Shown piece by piece: positions 1 through 14,111 of a stretch of DNA of 32,678 nt. Below the pieces are notes generated by a model. That model worked only from the letters and a program-made list of their open reading frames with translations. It did not search any database and was not told the origin of the DNA. The stretch's first letter is position 1. Each line of letters opens with the position of its first letter. The DNA is from Gammaproteobacteria bacterium (lineage in GTDB: Bacteria > Pseudomonadota > Gammaproteobacteria > Ga0077536). The stretch covers positions 1 to 32,678 of the forward strand of contig JAURMM010000064.1 in NCBI GenBank assembly GCA_030830685.1, written 5' to 3'. Made by a program: the position numbers and the translations under genes.

Positions 1-4175
<4,175 letters not shown>

Positions 4176-4201
<26 letters not shown>

Positions 4202-5786
4202 CGTAGAGTGTCTCCACCGTAATCATGGCCAAGCCTCTTTCGCGCGCAAAACGCTCGGTGTTGCGTCGCGCCTTGCCACGGACGAAGAACGGAATCTTGC
4301 GCAGCTCCTGCTCCGTTTCAGGCGCCCACTGCAAGGAAGTCGAAGCATCCTGGTTCCCTGCTGCTGTGGAAGAGTCAACTTCCGGAGGTGAGGGCTGCGC
4401 AGCAATGCCCTTGCCAAGATGCGAAGGCACCGCCCTGTCGTTGAACTCGAAGTCTTCCCTGAACATCTGCAGCAGATGTTCCTCGAGCCCCATCACCAAT
4501 GGGTGCACCCAACTGTCGAAGATGACGTTTGCACCCTCGAACCCGTACACCGGGCTGTACCGGGCCGGCACGTCCTGAACATGGATGGGTGTTGAGATCA
4601 CCGCGCAGGCAATCCCGAGTCGCTTGGCAATGTGTCGCTCCATCTGCGTGCCGAGGACCAGCTCCGGTGCCGCCTCGGCGATGGCTGATTCAACCGCGAG
4701 GTAATCATCCGTGATGAGTGCGGTGAGGCCGTAAAGGCCCGCGGCGGCACGCAGCTCACGGCCGAATTCGCGACTGTATGAGCCAAGCCCCACCACTTCG
4801 AAACCCAGCTCGTCCCGCGCGACGCGGGCCGCAGCGATGGCATGGGTGGCATCGCCAAAAATGAACACGCGCTTGCCGGTGAGGTAGGTCGAGTCCACCG
4901 AGCGCGAATACCAAGGCAGGCGTGAGCTGGATGCTGCCAGCGAGCTGGCGCCCGGTATTTCACTTTCCAGAATGCGTTCCTGATCGAGGCCCGCGAGCTC
5001 GGCAACTTCCCGCATGAAATCGCGGGTGCCGCCAACCCCCAAGGGTACCGTTCGTGTGTACGGCTGGCGGAAATTCCGCTCCAGCCAGACACAGGTGGTG
5101 CGCGATATCTCTGGATAGAGGTCAATATTGAAGTCTGCATCGGGCAGTCGGGCAAGATCGGCAGGCGTTGCGCCGAGGGGTGCTACCACATTGACGTCCA
5201 CGCCCAGGCGCGACATCAAACGGGTGATCTCGATGACGTCATCACGACAGCGAAAACCAAGCACTGTCGGGCCGAGCAGATTTGCCCGAGGGCGCCGCAG
5301 CGCACTCTGCGGGCCCTGCTCCGCGGTTACAGCTTCTGCCGCCCGTCCAGAAAGCGCAGCGCGGACAATCTGGTAGAACGTTTCTGCCGCCCCCCAGTTT
5401 TCCTTTTTCGAATAAGCCGGCAACTCCAGCGCCACGACTGGAACGCCGAGATCCATGCTCGCTGCGAGGGTTCCTGCCTGATCTTGCAAGAGCTCAGCGG
5501 TACAGGACTCCCCTACCAGCAGCATCTGCGGGCGGAAGCGCGCACAGGCTTCCGCGACGGTCTGCTTCACAAGGCCAGCGGTATCTCCCCCGAGGTCGCG
5601 TGCCTGGAAGGTGGTATACGTAACGGGCGGGCGCTGATCCTGACGCTCGATCATGGTGAAGAGCAGATCGGCATAGGTGTCACCCTGAGGTGCATGCAAC
5701 ACATAGTGCAGCTCGCGCATCGAGGTCACCACCCGCATGGCACCAATGTGCGGTGGGCCTTCATATGTCCAGAGGGTGAGTTCCAT
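4176..5786 (-). CDS. bchB: Light-independent protochlorophyllide reductase subunit B (BchB)
   Basis: Catalytic beta subunit of the dark-operative protochlorophyllide reductase. With BchN it forms the NifDK-like tetramer that reduces ring D of protochlorophyllide. It has 536 residues, the usual length. Asp36 (in HAPQGDTY) matches the aspartate known in Rhodobacter BchB to ligate the NB cluster in place of a cysteine. The family's short C-terminal domain is present ([20 protein letters not shown] near residues 497-516). The ATG at 5786 lies 8 bases after the bchN stop. The ribosome-binding site is weak, so translation probably follows from bchN. The 3' end overlaps bchH by 26 bases. Confidence 0.97.
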
Positions 5787-5794
5787 GACGAATC

Positions 5795-7572
<1,778 letters not shown>

Positions 7573-7628
7573 GGGCGCGATTTCTCCGGCTGGCCTTTAT
7601 CCTGAGCGTATTCCCGCCACACCCTAAG

Positions 7629-7685
7629 TGTCAATCTAAGTTGACGTTCATTCTGTTTGACATGCACGAGTGACGTCGGGATCAT
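7629..7685. promoter_or_regulatory. Divergent bchF / aerR promoter region with two overlapping PpsR-like boxes
   Basis: Two 18-base sequences each match the known PpsR/CrtJ box TGT-N12-ACA at 5 of 6 positions: 7629-7646 (TGT...ACG) and 7645-7662 (CGT...ACA), sharing two bases. For bchF (minus) a -35 TTGACA at 7634-7629 forms the end of the first box, with a weak -10 (TACGCT) 18 bases on. For aerR (plus) a -35 TTGACA at 7657-7662 forms the end of the second box, with GATCAT at 7680-7685 after a 17-base spacer. A dyad CGGGAT-C-ATCCCG lies at 7677-7689 over the aerR -10. Promoter assignments are by eye. The rest of 7573-7862 shows nothing else I can name. Confidence 0.6.
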
Positions 7686-7862
7686 CCCGGCTCAGGTATC
7701 GGAGCCCCGCGGGTTCGTGGCAGAATCGAGCCGTCTCATCGCAAAAATCTCGCGGTGCTGCAACATAAACAAGATGGAATCGAGTCAAGCGCCTGTACCG
7801 AAAAGTCCCATGACCCGCATCCAAACCTGAACTCCTGCAAGGACAGGGAGGTTTTTAAGCCC

Positions 7863-8804
7863 ATGACCATGGCCAACAAGATCAGCGCGCAGAACACGCG
7901 CAGACGCGGCAGAGAAAAGTGCGGCGCGCAGGATGAGCCGGACACCTCCCCTGACTTGGTTGAGACGGGCTTCGAGGGCCTTCTTCGCACGATTGAGGCA
8001 GACATCATTCCCCGGTTGCTTCTGGCTCACCAGCACACTGCCCCACAGAATGAACACGTCCCGACGGCCGCCCTGCCTGCCGTGACCCTTGCTGATGTCG
8101 ACAGGCTCACGCGTCTCACTCAGAACCGGGACTTTGCTGCTGTCTGGACGGAAGTCGACGGACAACGCGCACGGGGGGTCCCTCTGGAGGCCGTGTTCCT
8201 CGAACTCCTTGCACCGGTGGCGCGCCGACTCGGCAAACTCTGGGAAGATGACCTGCTGGATTTCACCGGCGTGACCATCGCGCTCATGCGCCTGCAGCAG
8301 GTGATGCGCGAACTGGCACCGGCGTTCAGCGCGCAATGCGCTTTGCGCCCGCGCCAGACACCGTTGCGCATACTCGTGACTGCAGCACCTGGCGAGCAAC
8401 ATCGTTTTGGGGTTCAGATGGTGGCTGAATTCTTCCGACGCGCCGGGTGGGAGGTCAGAGAGGACACCGTCAACAGTGACGAAGCCTTGCGCACGCTGCT
8501 GGCCGAGTCTCATTTTGACGTGCTCGGGCTTTCCCTGGGCTCACAGACCGGCCTGGATGCACTGTCATGGACCGTTCAGACCAGTCGCGATGCAACCCTC
8601 AATCGCGACCTTGGTATCATGGTGGGCGGCCCCGCGTTTGTGGACAATCCCGCTCAGGCGGCCAAAGTTGGCGCAGACCTGACGGCCTCGGATGCTCGCT
8701 CGGCGGTCGCCAGCGCTGAAAACTTCATGAAAAACCTGGAAGCGCGTCGGATGACGCCCGTGTGGCCCGGGGATTTGCACTCTGCACCGCTCAGACGGCA
8801 CTGA
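7863..8804 (+). CDS. aerR: AerR/PpaA-type cobalamin-binding regulator
   Basis: Regulator of photosynthesis genes that works with PpsR/CrtJ; in Rhodobacter AerR binds cobalamin and antagonises CrtJ. The C-terminal half is a B12-binding domain: a helical block with LGKLWEDDLLDF (around residue 130), then LRILVTAAPGEQHRFGVQMV, where EQHxxG gives the expected His ligand, and the nucleotide-loop segments VLGLSLGS and GIMVGGPAF. The first part is basic and poorly conserved. The start is uncertain: the frame is open from a GTG at 7755 (349 residues), while ATGs at 7863 and 7869 follow an AGGGAGG with a rather long spacer; I chose 7863 (313 residues). It lies immediately upstream of, and in the same frame as, ppsR, as in other purple bacteria. 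Confidence 0.9.
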   Translation: MTMANKISAQNTRRRGREKCGAQDEPDTSPDLVETGFEGLLRTIEADIIPRLLLAHQHTAPQNEHVPTAALPAVTLADVDRLTRLTQNRDFAAVWTEVDGQRARGVPLEAVFLELLAPVARRLGKLWEDDLLDFTGVTIALMRLQQVMRELAPAFSAQCALRPRQTPLRILVTAAPGEQHRFGVQMVAEFFRRAGWEVREDTVNSDEALRTLLAESHFDVLGLSLGSQTGLDALSWTVQTSRDATLNRDLGIMVGGPAFVDNPAQAAKVGADLTASDARSAVASAENFMKNLEARRMTPVWPGDLHSAPLRRH

Positions 8805-8810
8805 TTTACC

Positions 8811-10217
8811 TTGAAGCACTCACTCGCCACTCTCGATGGCAAGGCAGCAAGCTCCTTGCTGACTGCCGTATCGGATATCACCCTGCTGCTCGACAAATCC
8901 GGGCGTATTCTCGACGTTTCATTGGGCAATCCTGAGTTGTCCGCACTGGATACCAAAAGCTGGCTGGGCAAGCAGTGGGTAGACACGGTCACGGTTGAGA
9001 GCCGTGACAAGATCGTCCTGCTGCTGAAGGAGCGGGCCACCAAAAATGCGCGCTGGCGTCAAGTCAATCATCCCGTTGGTACAGGTCAAGCTGACTTCCC
9101 GATGCTCTATCGCACGGGAGGTGTGGGCACTCAGGGACTGATCGTAGCAATGGGGCGTGACCTGCGGGCCGCCGCAGCGCTGCAACAGAAACTGCTGGAA
9201 GCCCAGCAAGCTTTGGAAGACGACTATGCCCGCCTGCGCCAGGTCGACACCCGCTATCGACTGCTTTTCCAGACCACCGCAGAAGCAGTGATCGTTGCCG
9301 ATGCCACGTCTGGTGTAGTGTCCGAGGCCAACCCGGCAGCAGCCCAGCTCCTGGGCCGCTCAGGCAAAAAGGTCATAGGCTTGGCGCTGAGCGAACTGAT
9401 GTCAGGCCCGGGCTCAAAGATGTTGCAGGGATTGCTGGACACCGTACGGGCCACCGGTCGCAGCGAAAAAGTCCGCATAACGCTCGGACGAGGTGCCGGA
9501 AGGCGCGAGTTTACGGTCTCCAGTTCGCTGTTCCGACAGGAGAACATCGCACATGTGCTGCTGCGCCTCGCACCGGTGGATCTGCGTCCTGTGCTGGAGA
9601 AAACCACGCCACCTGCCCAGCAACTGACACAGCTGATGGACCGCTTCCCCGACGGGTTCGTGGTGACGGATCCTGCAGGACAGATTGTTGCCGCCAACAA
9701 CGCTTTTCTCGACGCGGCAGAGCTCGGTACTTTCGAGCAGGCACGCGGCAAGTCGCTCGATCGCTGGCTCGGTCGCTCTCCGGTCGACGTGCGCGTGCTT
9801 CTGTCCAACCTTCAGCAGCATGGCGTGGTGCGGCACTTCTCAAGCGTGCTCAGCGGGGAGTTCGGCGCCAGCATGGACGTGGAGGTTTCTGCGGTTTCAG
9901 CGCTGAACGCCGAAACCCCCAGCCTGGCGTTCATGCTGAGGGACATGCGACGCGTCGCCGGGCGTGATGGCGCCCGCACCCCGCATCTGGCGGCCCCCGT
10001 GGAACAGTTGACGGAACTCATCGGCCGAGTCTCGCTCAAGGAGCTGGTTCGCGAATCGACTGACATGATTGAACGACTGTGCATCGAAGCTGCCCTCGAG
10101 CTGACCGGAGACAACCGTGCATCCGCAGCGGAAATGCTCGGACTGAGCCGGCAGAGCCTGTACATCAAGCTCAGGCGCCATGGTCTGGGCGATCTCGAGT
10201 CCGGCAACGAAGCCTGA
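8811..10217 (+). CDS. ppsR: Transcriptional regulator PpsR/CrtJ
   Basis: Redox- and light-dependent repressor (sometimes activator) of bch, crt and puc genes; it binds pairs of TGT-N12-ACA. The protein has 468 residues. It shows an N-terminal domain with WVDTVTVESRDK, two PAS domains (about residues 150-260 and 275-390, the second beginning MDRFPDGFVVTDPAG), and a C-terminal Fis-type helix-turn-helix (RASAAEMLGLSRQSLYIKLRRHG). The only cysteine is Cys424, in ERLCIEAALELTG, at the place of CrtJ Cys420. There is no ATG in the first 97 codons; homology to PpsR starts at once, so the TTG at 8811, six bases after the aerR stop, is the best start. It has no clear ribosome-binding site, so it probably depends on aerR translation. 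Confidence 0.95.
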   Translation: MKHSLATLDGKAASSLLTAVSDITLLLDKSGRILDVSLGNPELSALDTKSWLGKQWVDTVTVESRDKIVLLLKERATKNARWRQVNHPVGTGQADFPMLYRTGGVGTQGLIVAMGRDLRAAAALQQKLLEAQQALEDDYARLRQVDTRYRLLFQTTAEAVIVADATSGVVSEANPAAAQLLGRSGKKVIGLALSELMSGPGSKMLQGLLDTVRATGRSEKVRITLGRGAGRREFTVSSSLFRQENIAHVLLRLAPVDLRPVLEKTTPPAQQLTQLMDRFPDGFVVTDPAGQIVAANNAFLDAAELGTFEQARGKSLDRWLGRSPVDVRVLLSNLQQHGVVRHFSSVLSGEFGASMDVEVSAVSALNAETPSLAFMLRDMRRVAGRDGARTPHLAAPVEQLTELIGRVSLKELVRESTDMIERLCIEAALELTGDNRASAAEMLGLSRQSLYIKLRRHGLGDLESGNEA

Positions 10218-10272
10218 CCCGGCGGCGGGGCGCCATAGCCTCGCCCATCACTGAAAAACGCCCCTGCGCAGG

Positions 10273-10313
10273 TGTAAATTTTGTTTGACGCTTGAAAGCG
10301 TCAAGCATAAATT
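10273..10313 (+). promoter_or_regulatory. bchG promoter with PpsR-like box and a 20-base dyad over the -35
   Basis: A good sigma-70-like promoter is visible: -35 TTGACG at 10285-10290, a 17-base spacer, and -10 TAAATT at 10308-10313. A PpsR-type box (TGT-N12-ACG, 5 of 6) spans 10273-10290 and ends in the -35. A separate near-perfect palindrome, TTGACGCTT-GA-AAGCGTCAA, spans 10285-10304, starting at the -35 and filling most of the spacer. Transcription would begin about 10319-10320, at or next to the GTG start of bchG. The rest of the ppsR-bchG gap (10218-10272) holds only short GC-rich inverted repeats. Confidence 0.6.
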
Positions 10314-10319
10314 GATGCC

Positions 10320-11186
10320 GTGTCGCGCCCTGGTTTCACTTCCGTAATCGAACTGCTGAAGCCGGTGACGTGGTTCCCGCCGATGTGGGCGTTTGCCTGC
10401 GGCGTGGTATCGACCGGCCAATCATTCGAAGGGCACTGGATTCTGGTGCTCACCGGCTTGCTGCTGACGGGTCCGCTGGTTTGCGGGACCAGCCAGGCTG
10501 TCAACGACTGGTTCGACCGGCATGTGGACGCCATCAACGAGCCGGGTCGGCCGATCCCCTCAGGTCGCATACCGGGACGATGGGGGTTGTATGTCGCTTG
10601 CGTGTGGACATTGCTCTCACTTGCCGTCGCTCCGGCACTCGGTCCGTGGGGCTTCGGTGCCACCGTACTTGCCCTGCTGCTCGCATGGGGCTACAGCGCT
10701 CCACCTTTCCGATTCAAACGCAACGGCTGGCTCGGCAACAGTGCTTGCGCGATCAGCTATGAGGGACTCGCCTGGGCCACAGGTGCTGCGGTCATGATGA
10801 ACGGCGTGATGCCGGAAAACAGGACGCTGGCGCTGGCTGCCCTCTACAGCGCGGGTGCTCACGGCATCATGACCCTCAACGATTTCAAGTCCGTACAGGG
10901 CGACCGCCAGTGCGGCATCGACTCGCTTCCAGTGCTACTCGGAATCTCCGGCGCCTGTCGTGTGGCTTGCCTGCTCATGGCGGCTGCCCAGCTGGTGGTG
11001 GTGAGCTTGCTGGCAGCCTGGGGGCACGCGCTGCATGCCGTGGGCGTGGGAGTGCTGCTGATGTTGCAGATTTTTCTGATGGTGCGCCTGTTGCGGGATC
11101 CCGTGGCACGCGCGACCTGGTACAGCGGATTCGGCGTCACGCTCTACGTTCTTGGCATGCTCTTGAGTGCATTCGCGCTGCGGTGA
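10320..11186 (+). CDS. bchG: Bacteriochlorophyll synthase (BchG)
   Basis: UbiA-family membrane prenyltransferase that esterifies bacteriochlorophyllide with geranylgeranyl or phytyl diphosphate. It has 288 residues, with N-terminal IELLKPVTWFPPMWAF as in the family. The first Asp-rich motif (NDWFDRHVDAINEPGRPIPSG, about residues 63-83) and the second (NDFKSVQGDRQCGIDSLP, about 190-207) are both present, as are about eight membrane segments. The start is a GTG at 10320: an in-frame TAA precedes it at 10308-10310, the next in-frame ATG would remove conserved residues, and the ATG at 10315 is in another frame. No ribosome-binding site is seen. It is followed after 14 bases by an MFS gene and then bchP, an order known from other purple bacteria. 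Confidence 0.95.
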   Translation: MSRPGFTSVIELLKPVTWFPPMWAFACGVVSTGQSFEGHWILVLTGLLLTGPLVCGTSQAVNDWFDRHVDAINEPGRPIPSGRIPGRWGLYVACVWTLLSLAVAPALGPWGFGATVLALLLAWGYSAPPFRFKRNGWLGNSACAISYEGLAWATGAAVMMNGVMPENRTLALAALYSAGAHGIMTLNDFKSVQGDRQCGIDSLPVLLGISGACRVACLLMAAAQLVVVSLLAAWGHALHAVGVGVLLMLQIFLMVRLLRDPVARATWYSGFGVTLYVLGMLLSAFALR

Positions 11187-11200
11187 AGGAGAAAGCTCTT

Positions 11201-12532
11201 ATGGCAACGACCCTGGGTTGGCTGGGAATCATTCGTTTGGGGTTGGTCCAGACCGCACTGGGCGCGATGGTGGTGCTGGCAACCTCCACCTTCAACCGGG
11301 TGATGGTCGTGGAGCTGGCCTTGCCGGCCATGCTGCCCGGCCTGCTGGTCGCGGTGCACTACGTGACCCAGATCTTTCGCCCGCGCATGGGCTACGGCTC
11401 CGATGTGGGTGGTCGCAGTACTCCCTGGATACTCGGTGGAATGACTATGCTCGGGGCTGCCACGGTGGCCGCCGCAGTGGCGACGACCCAGCTGGCCCAC
11501 AGCGTCATGCTCGGAACGATCATGGCCATGATCGCCTATTTCGCGATCGGCCTCGGGGTCGGTGCCGCCGGCACTTCCTTGCTCGTCCTGCTTGCCAAGC
11601 GCGTAGACCCGGGCCGCAGGGCCGCGGCTGCGAGCGTGGTCTGGCTCATGATGATTGCGGGCTTCGCTGTCACTGCAACGCTCGCCGGCAAATTCCTCGA
11701 CCCTTATACGCCCATCCGTTTGGTGGAGGTGACGGCGAGTGTGGTGGCCATGGCACTGACCGTGACCTTCGCCGCAGTCTTTGGCCTTGAGAAACACGCG
11801 CTGCCTGCCACGCTCGTCGAGACGGCGGCCGTTCAGACGCCCAAGGTCCCCTTCCTCACCGCGTTGGCCCAGGTCTGGGCCGAACCTGAGGCACGGCGCT
11901 TCACCATTTTCGTGTTCATCTCGATGCTCGCCTACAGCGCGCAGGATCTGATTCTGGAGCCTTTTGCAGGCGTGGTCTTCGAGTATACGGTCGGCCAATC
12001 GACCAGCCTGTCCGGGGTTCAGCACCAAGGTGTGTTCGTGGGCATGCTGGGTGTAGCGGTGCTCTGCAGCTACTTCAAGAACAGCTGGCTGGGCTCGCTG
12101 AAGATGTGGACGGTGACCGGCTGTCTCGCATCGGCGGCTGCCCTGTGGGCGATTTCGCTCGCAAGCCTGGTCGGACCGGACTGGCCTTTGCGTCTCACGG
12201 TACTCCTGCTCGGCGCGTCCAATGGTGCATTTGCCGTGGCGGCCATCGGCTCGATGATGGCCAATGCAGGACAGGGCACCGCGGCACGGGAGGGTGTACG
12301 CATGGGTCTGTGGGGTGCTGCACAAGCCTTTGCCTTCGGGCTGGGAGGCTTCGCAGGGACTGCTGCGAGCGACATCGCGCATGCGCTGCTCTCGTCACCG
12401 GCCCAGGCTTATGCGGTGGTGTTTGGCCTGGAAGGGATACTGTTCCTTCTCTCCGCGATCATCGCGGGTCAGCTCACTGTCTCCACCCTGCAAGCACGAC
12501 GCATGAAGACAAGCAGCACTGCCTACACCTGA
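11201..12532 (+). CDS. BCD-family (PucC/LhaA-like) MFS transporter
   Basis: Twelve-helix membrane protein of the bacteriochlorophyll-delivery branch of the major facilitator superfamily (PucC, LhaA, and the Rhodobacter orf428 found between bchG and bchP). Members are thought to help assemble light-harvesting complexes, possibly by handling pigment. There are 443 residues from the ATG at 11201, which follows AAGGAG at 11186-11191 with a 9-base spacer; the frame stays open further upstream inside bchG, but that part overlaps a real gene. The motif GYGSDVGGRSTPWILGG near residues 63-79 is the family's loop 2-3 signature. The position bchG-this gene-bchP matches orf428 better than lhaA, which in related clusters sits next to bchM and puhA. 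Confidence 0.9.
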   Translation: MATTLGWLGIIRLGLVQTALGAMVVLATSTFNRVMVVELALPAMLPGLLVAVHYVTQIFRPRMGYGSDVGGRSTPWILGGMTMLGAATVAAAVATTQLAHSVMLGTIMAMIAYFAIGLGVGAAGTSLLVLLAKRVDPGRRAAAASVVWLMMIAGFAVTATLAGKFLDPYTPIRLVEVTASVVAMALTVTFAAVFGLEKHALPATLVETAAVQTPKVPFLTALAQVWAEPEARRFTIFVFISMLAYSAQDLILEPFAGVVFEYTVGQSTSLSGVQHQGVFVGMLGVAVLCSYFKNSWLGSLKMWTVTGCLASAAALWAISLASLVGPDWPLRLTVLLLGASNGAFAVAAIGSMMANAGQGTAAREGVRMGLWGAAQAFAFGLGGFAGTAASDIAHALLSSPAQAYAVVFGLEGILFLLSAIIAGQLTVSTLQARRMKTSSTAYT

Positions 12533-12562
12533 ACCACAGCTGGAAGCGAGGGAGTAACCGTC

Positions 12563-13756
12563 ATGGAACAGCAGAAGATTCTTGATGCCGTTGTTGTAGG
12601 AGGCGGGCCGGCTGGCGCCACGGCGGCCGCCGATCTGGCGGCTCGAGGTCTGCGCGTAATGCTGATGGATCGCGCGGGGCGGATTAAACCCTGTGGAGGT
12701 GCGGTTCCGCCGCAGCTGCTGCGCGAATTCGACATACCGGAGCACCTGCTGGTCGCACACGCCACGCGAGCCTGTATCGTGTCGCCCACGTTGCGTGAAG
12801 TGGACATGCCGATCTCCAAGGGCGGGTTTGTCGGCATGGTCGATCGCGATACTTTCGATGAGTGGCTGCGCCAACGGGCAGAGGCCCGGGGGGCAATTCG
12901 TGTCGAGGGGCTTTTCAAAGGCAGTCGCCAGGAAACGGATGGCAGTCTGACCTTGCAGTATCAGCAGAAGGACGGCGAGATCCGTGAAGTGAGCACCCGT
13001 GCACTGATTGGTGCGGATGGAGCCTCCTCGCGCGTAGCGAAGGAAAACATTCCCGGCGCGGACCAGCTTGAATGCGTGTACGCCTACCACGAAGTCATCC
13101 GCACACCCGATCCCGCGTGCATGCCTGCTTTTGATGGAACACGCTGCGACGTGCATTATCGCGGCACGATTTCACCTGATTTTTATGGTTGGGTCTTTCC
13201 CCATGGAGACAGGATAAGCGTTGGCAGCGGAAGTGCGCACAAAGGGTTCTCCCTGCGTGGATCTGTGTCCCGACTCCGCGCCGATACCGGTCTGGCCGAG
13301 GCGGAAACCCTGCGTCGCGAGGGCGCGCCGATTCCGCTCAAGCCCCTCCCCCGCTGGGACAATGGCCGGAATGTGGTGCTGGCCGGCGATGCTGCGGGCG
13401 TGGTGGCACCGGCATCAGGTGAGGGCATCTATTACGCGATGACCGGTGGCCGGTTGGCGGCAGATGCCGTCAGTGTGTTTCTGCAGAGCGGCAACCCCCG
13501 TGCGCTGGGCCTTGCACGCAAGAGATTCATGAAAGCCCATGGCCGTGTGTTCTGGGTGCTCGGCATGATGCAGCGCTTCTGGTACCGCAATGACAAGCGT
13601 CGCGAGCGCTTCGTCAGTATGTGTCGGGACCGCGACGTGCAGGAATTGACGTGGGAGGCTTATCTGAACAAGCGGCTGGTCCGCGCCAAGCCTCTCGCGC
13701 ATGCACGGATTTTCTTCAAGGACATGGCCCATCTCATGGGCCTTGTCGCCCCATGA
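12563..13756 (+). CDS. bchP: Geranylgeranyl diphosphate/bacteriochlorophyll reductase (BchP)
   Basis: Flavoprotein that reduces the geranylgeranyl tail of bacteriochlorophyll to phytyl. It has 397 residues. It shows an N-terminal FAD-binding fold (VVVGGGPAGATAA, residues 10-22), the family motif KPCGGAVPP near residue 42, and a second flavin motif NVVLAGDAAGVVAPASGEGI at about residues 271-290. The ATG at 12563 follows GAGGGAG with an 8-base spacer. It probably belongs to one operon with bchG and the MFS gene (30-base gap). Nothing is missing. Confidence 0.95.
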   Translation: MEQQKILDAVVVGGGPAGATAAADLAARGLRVMLMDRAGRIKPCGGAVPPQLLREFDIPEHLLVAHATRACIVSPTLREVDMPISKGGFVGMVDRDTFDEWLRQRAEARGAIRVEGLFKGSRQETDGSLTLQYQQKDGEIREVSTRALIGADGASSRVAKENIPGADQLECVYAYHEVIRTPDPACMPAFDGTRCDVHYRGTISPDFYGWVFPHGDRISVGSGSAHKGFSLRGSVSRLRADTGLAEAETLRREGAPIPLKPLPRWDNGRNVVLAGDAAGVVAPASGEGIYYAMTGGRLAADAVSVFLQSGNPRALGLARKRFMKAHGRVFWVLGMMQRFWYRNDKRRERFVSMCRDRDVQELTWEAYLNKRLVRAKPLAHARIFFKDMAHLMGLVAP

Positions 13757-13798
13757 AGACGGTGCTGGCCGGGACACCAGGCACGTCGTACTTCTGAC

Positions 13799-14077
13799 AT
13801 GCCCGCGCTCCCGGACTCACTCCCTCTGTGGGCAGTGGACGGGATCCTGGTCCTCGTAGTGATGGAGTCTTGTCTACTCTGGTGGGTCACTCGAAGGAAG
13901 CACGCAGATCGTGCCTTCGCGCGCCCGTGGCTTGCCAATCTGGCGTCGGGTGTTTTTCTGCTGGCAGCGCTGAGGGCCGTGCTGTCGGAAGCCGGATTGC
14001 TCCCGACGCTGGTGGCTCTGTCAGGTGCGTTGGTGGCGCACCTTTGTGATCTGTATCAGCGCAGCCGGCTCCCCTGA
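13799..14077 (+). CDS. Small membrane protein of unknown function in the photosynthesis cluster
   Basis: A 92-residue protein I do not recognise. It has three hydrophobic stretches, about residues 11-30 (ending in two tryptophans), 45-63 and 68-84, with a basic segment TRRKHADRAFARPW between the first two and a basic end (YQRSRLP), so it is probably a three-helix inner-membrane protein. It lies 42 bases after bchP on the same strand and ends 34 bases before the 3' end of convergent pufC. No good ribosome-binding site precedes the ATG at 13799; an internal ATG at residue 22 is possible but would cut the first helix. A role in photosystem assembly can only be guessed from position. Confidence 0.65.
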   Translation: MPALPDSLPLWAVDGILVLVVMESCLLWWVTRRKHADRAFARPWLANLASGVFLLAALRAVLSEAGLLPTLVALSGALVAHLCDLYQRSRLP

Positions 14078-14111
14078 CGCCGCGCCGACCTCGACCTGCC
14101 GCCCGCTTTCT

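Noticed and set aside
10224-10271. GC-rich inverted repeats after ppsR as a terminator
   Set aside because: Arms are short and no T-run follows; read-through into bchG remains possible.
10910-11200. N-terminal extension of the MFS gene
   Set aside because: Overlaps bchG; a good ribosome-binding site marks the ATG at 11201.
11144-12382. 412-codon open frame on the minus strand
   Set aside because: Antisense to the MFS gene, His/Arg-rich composition typical of a reverse-frame shadow.
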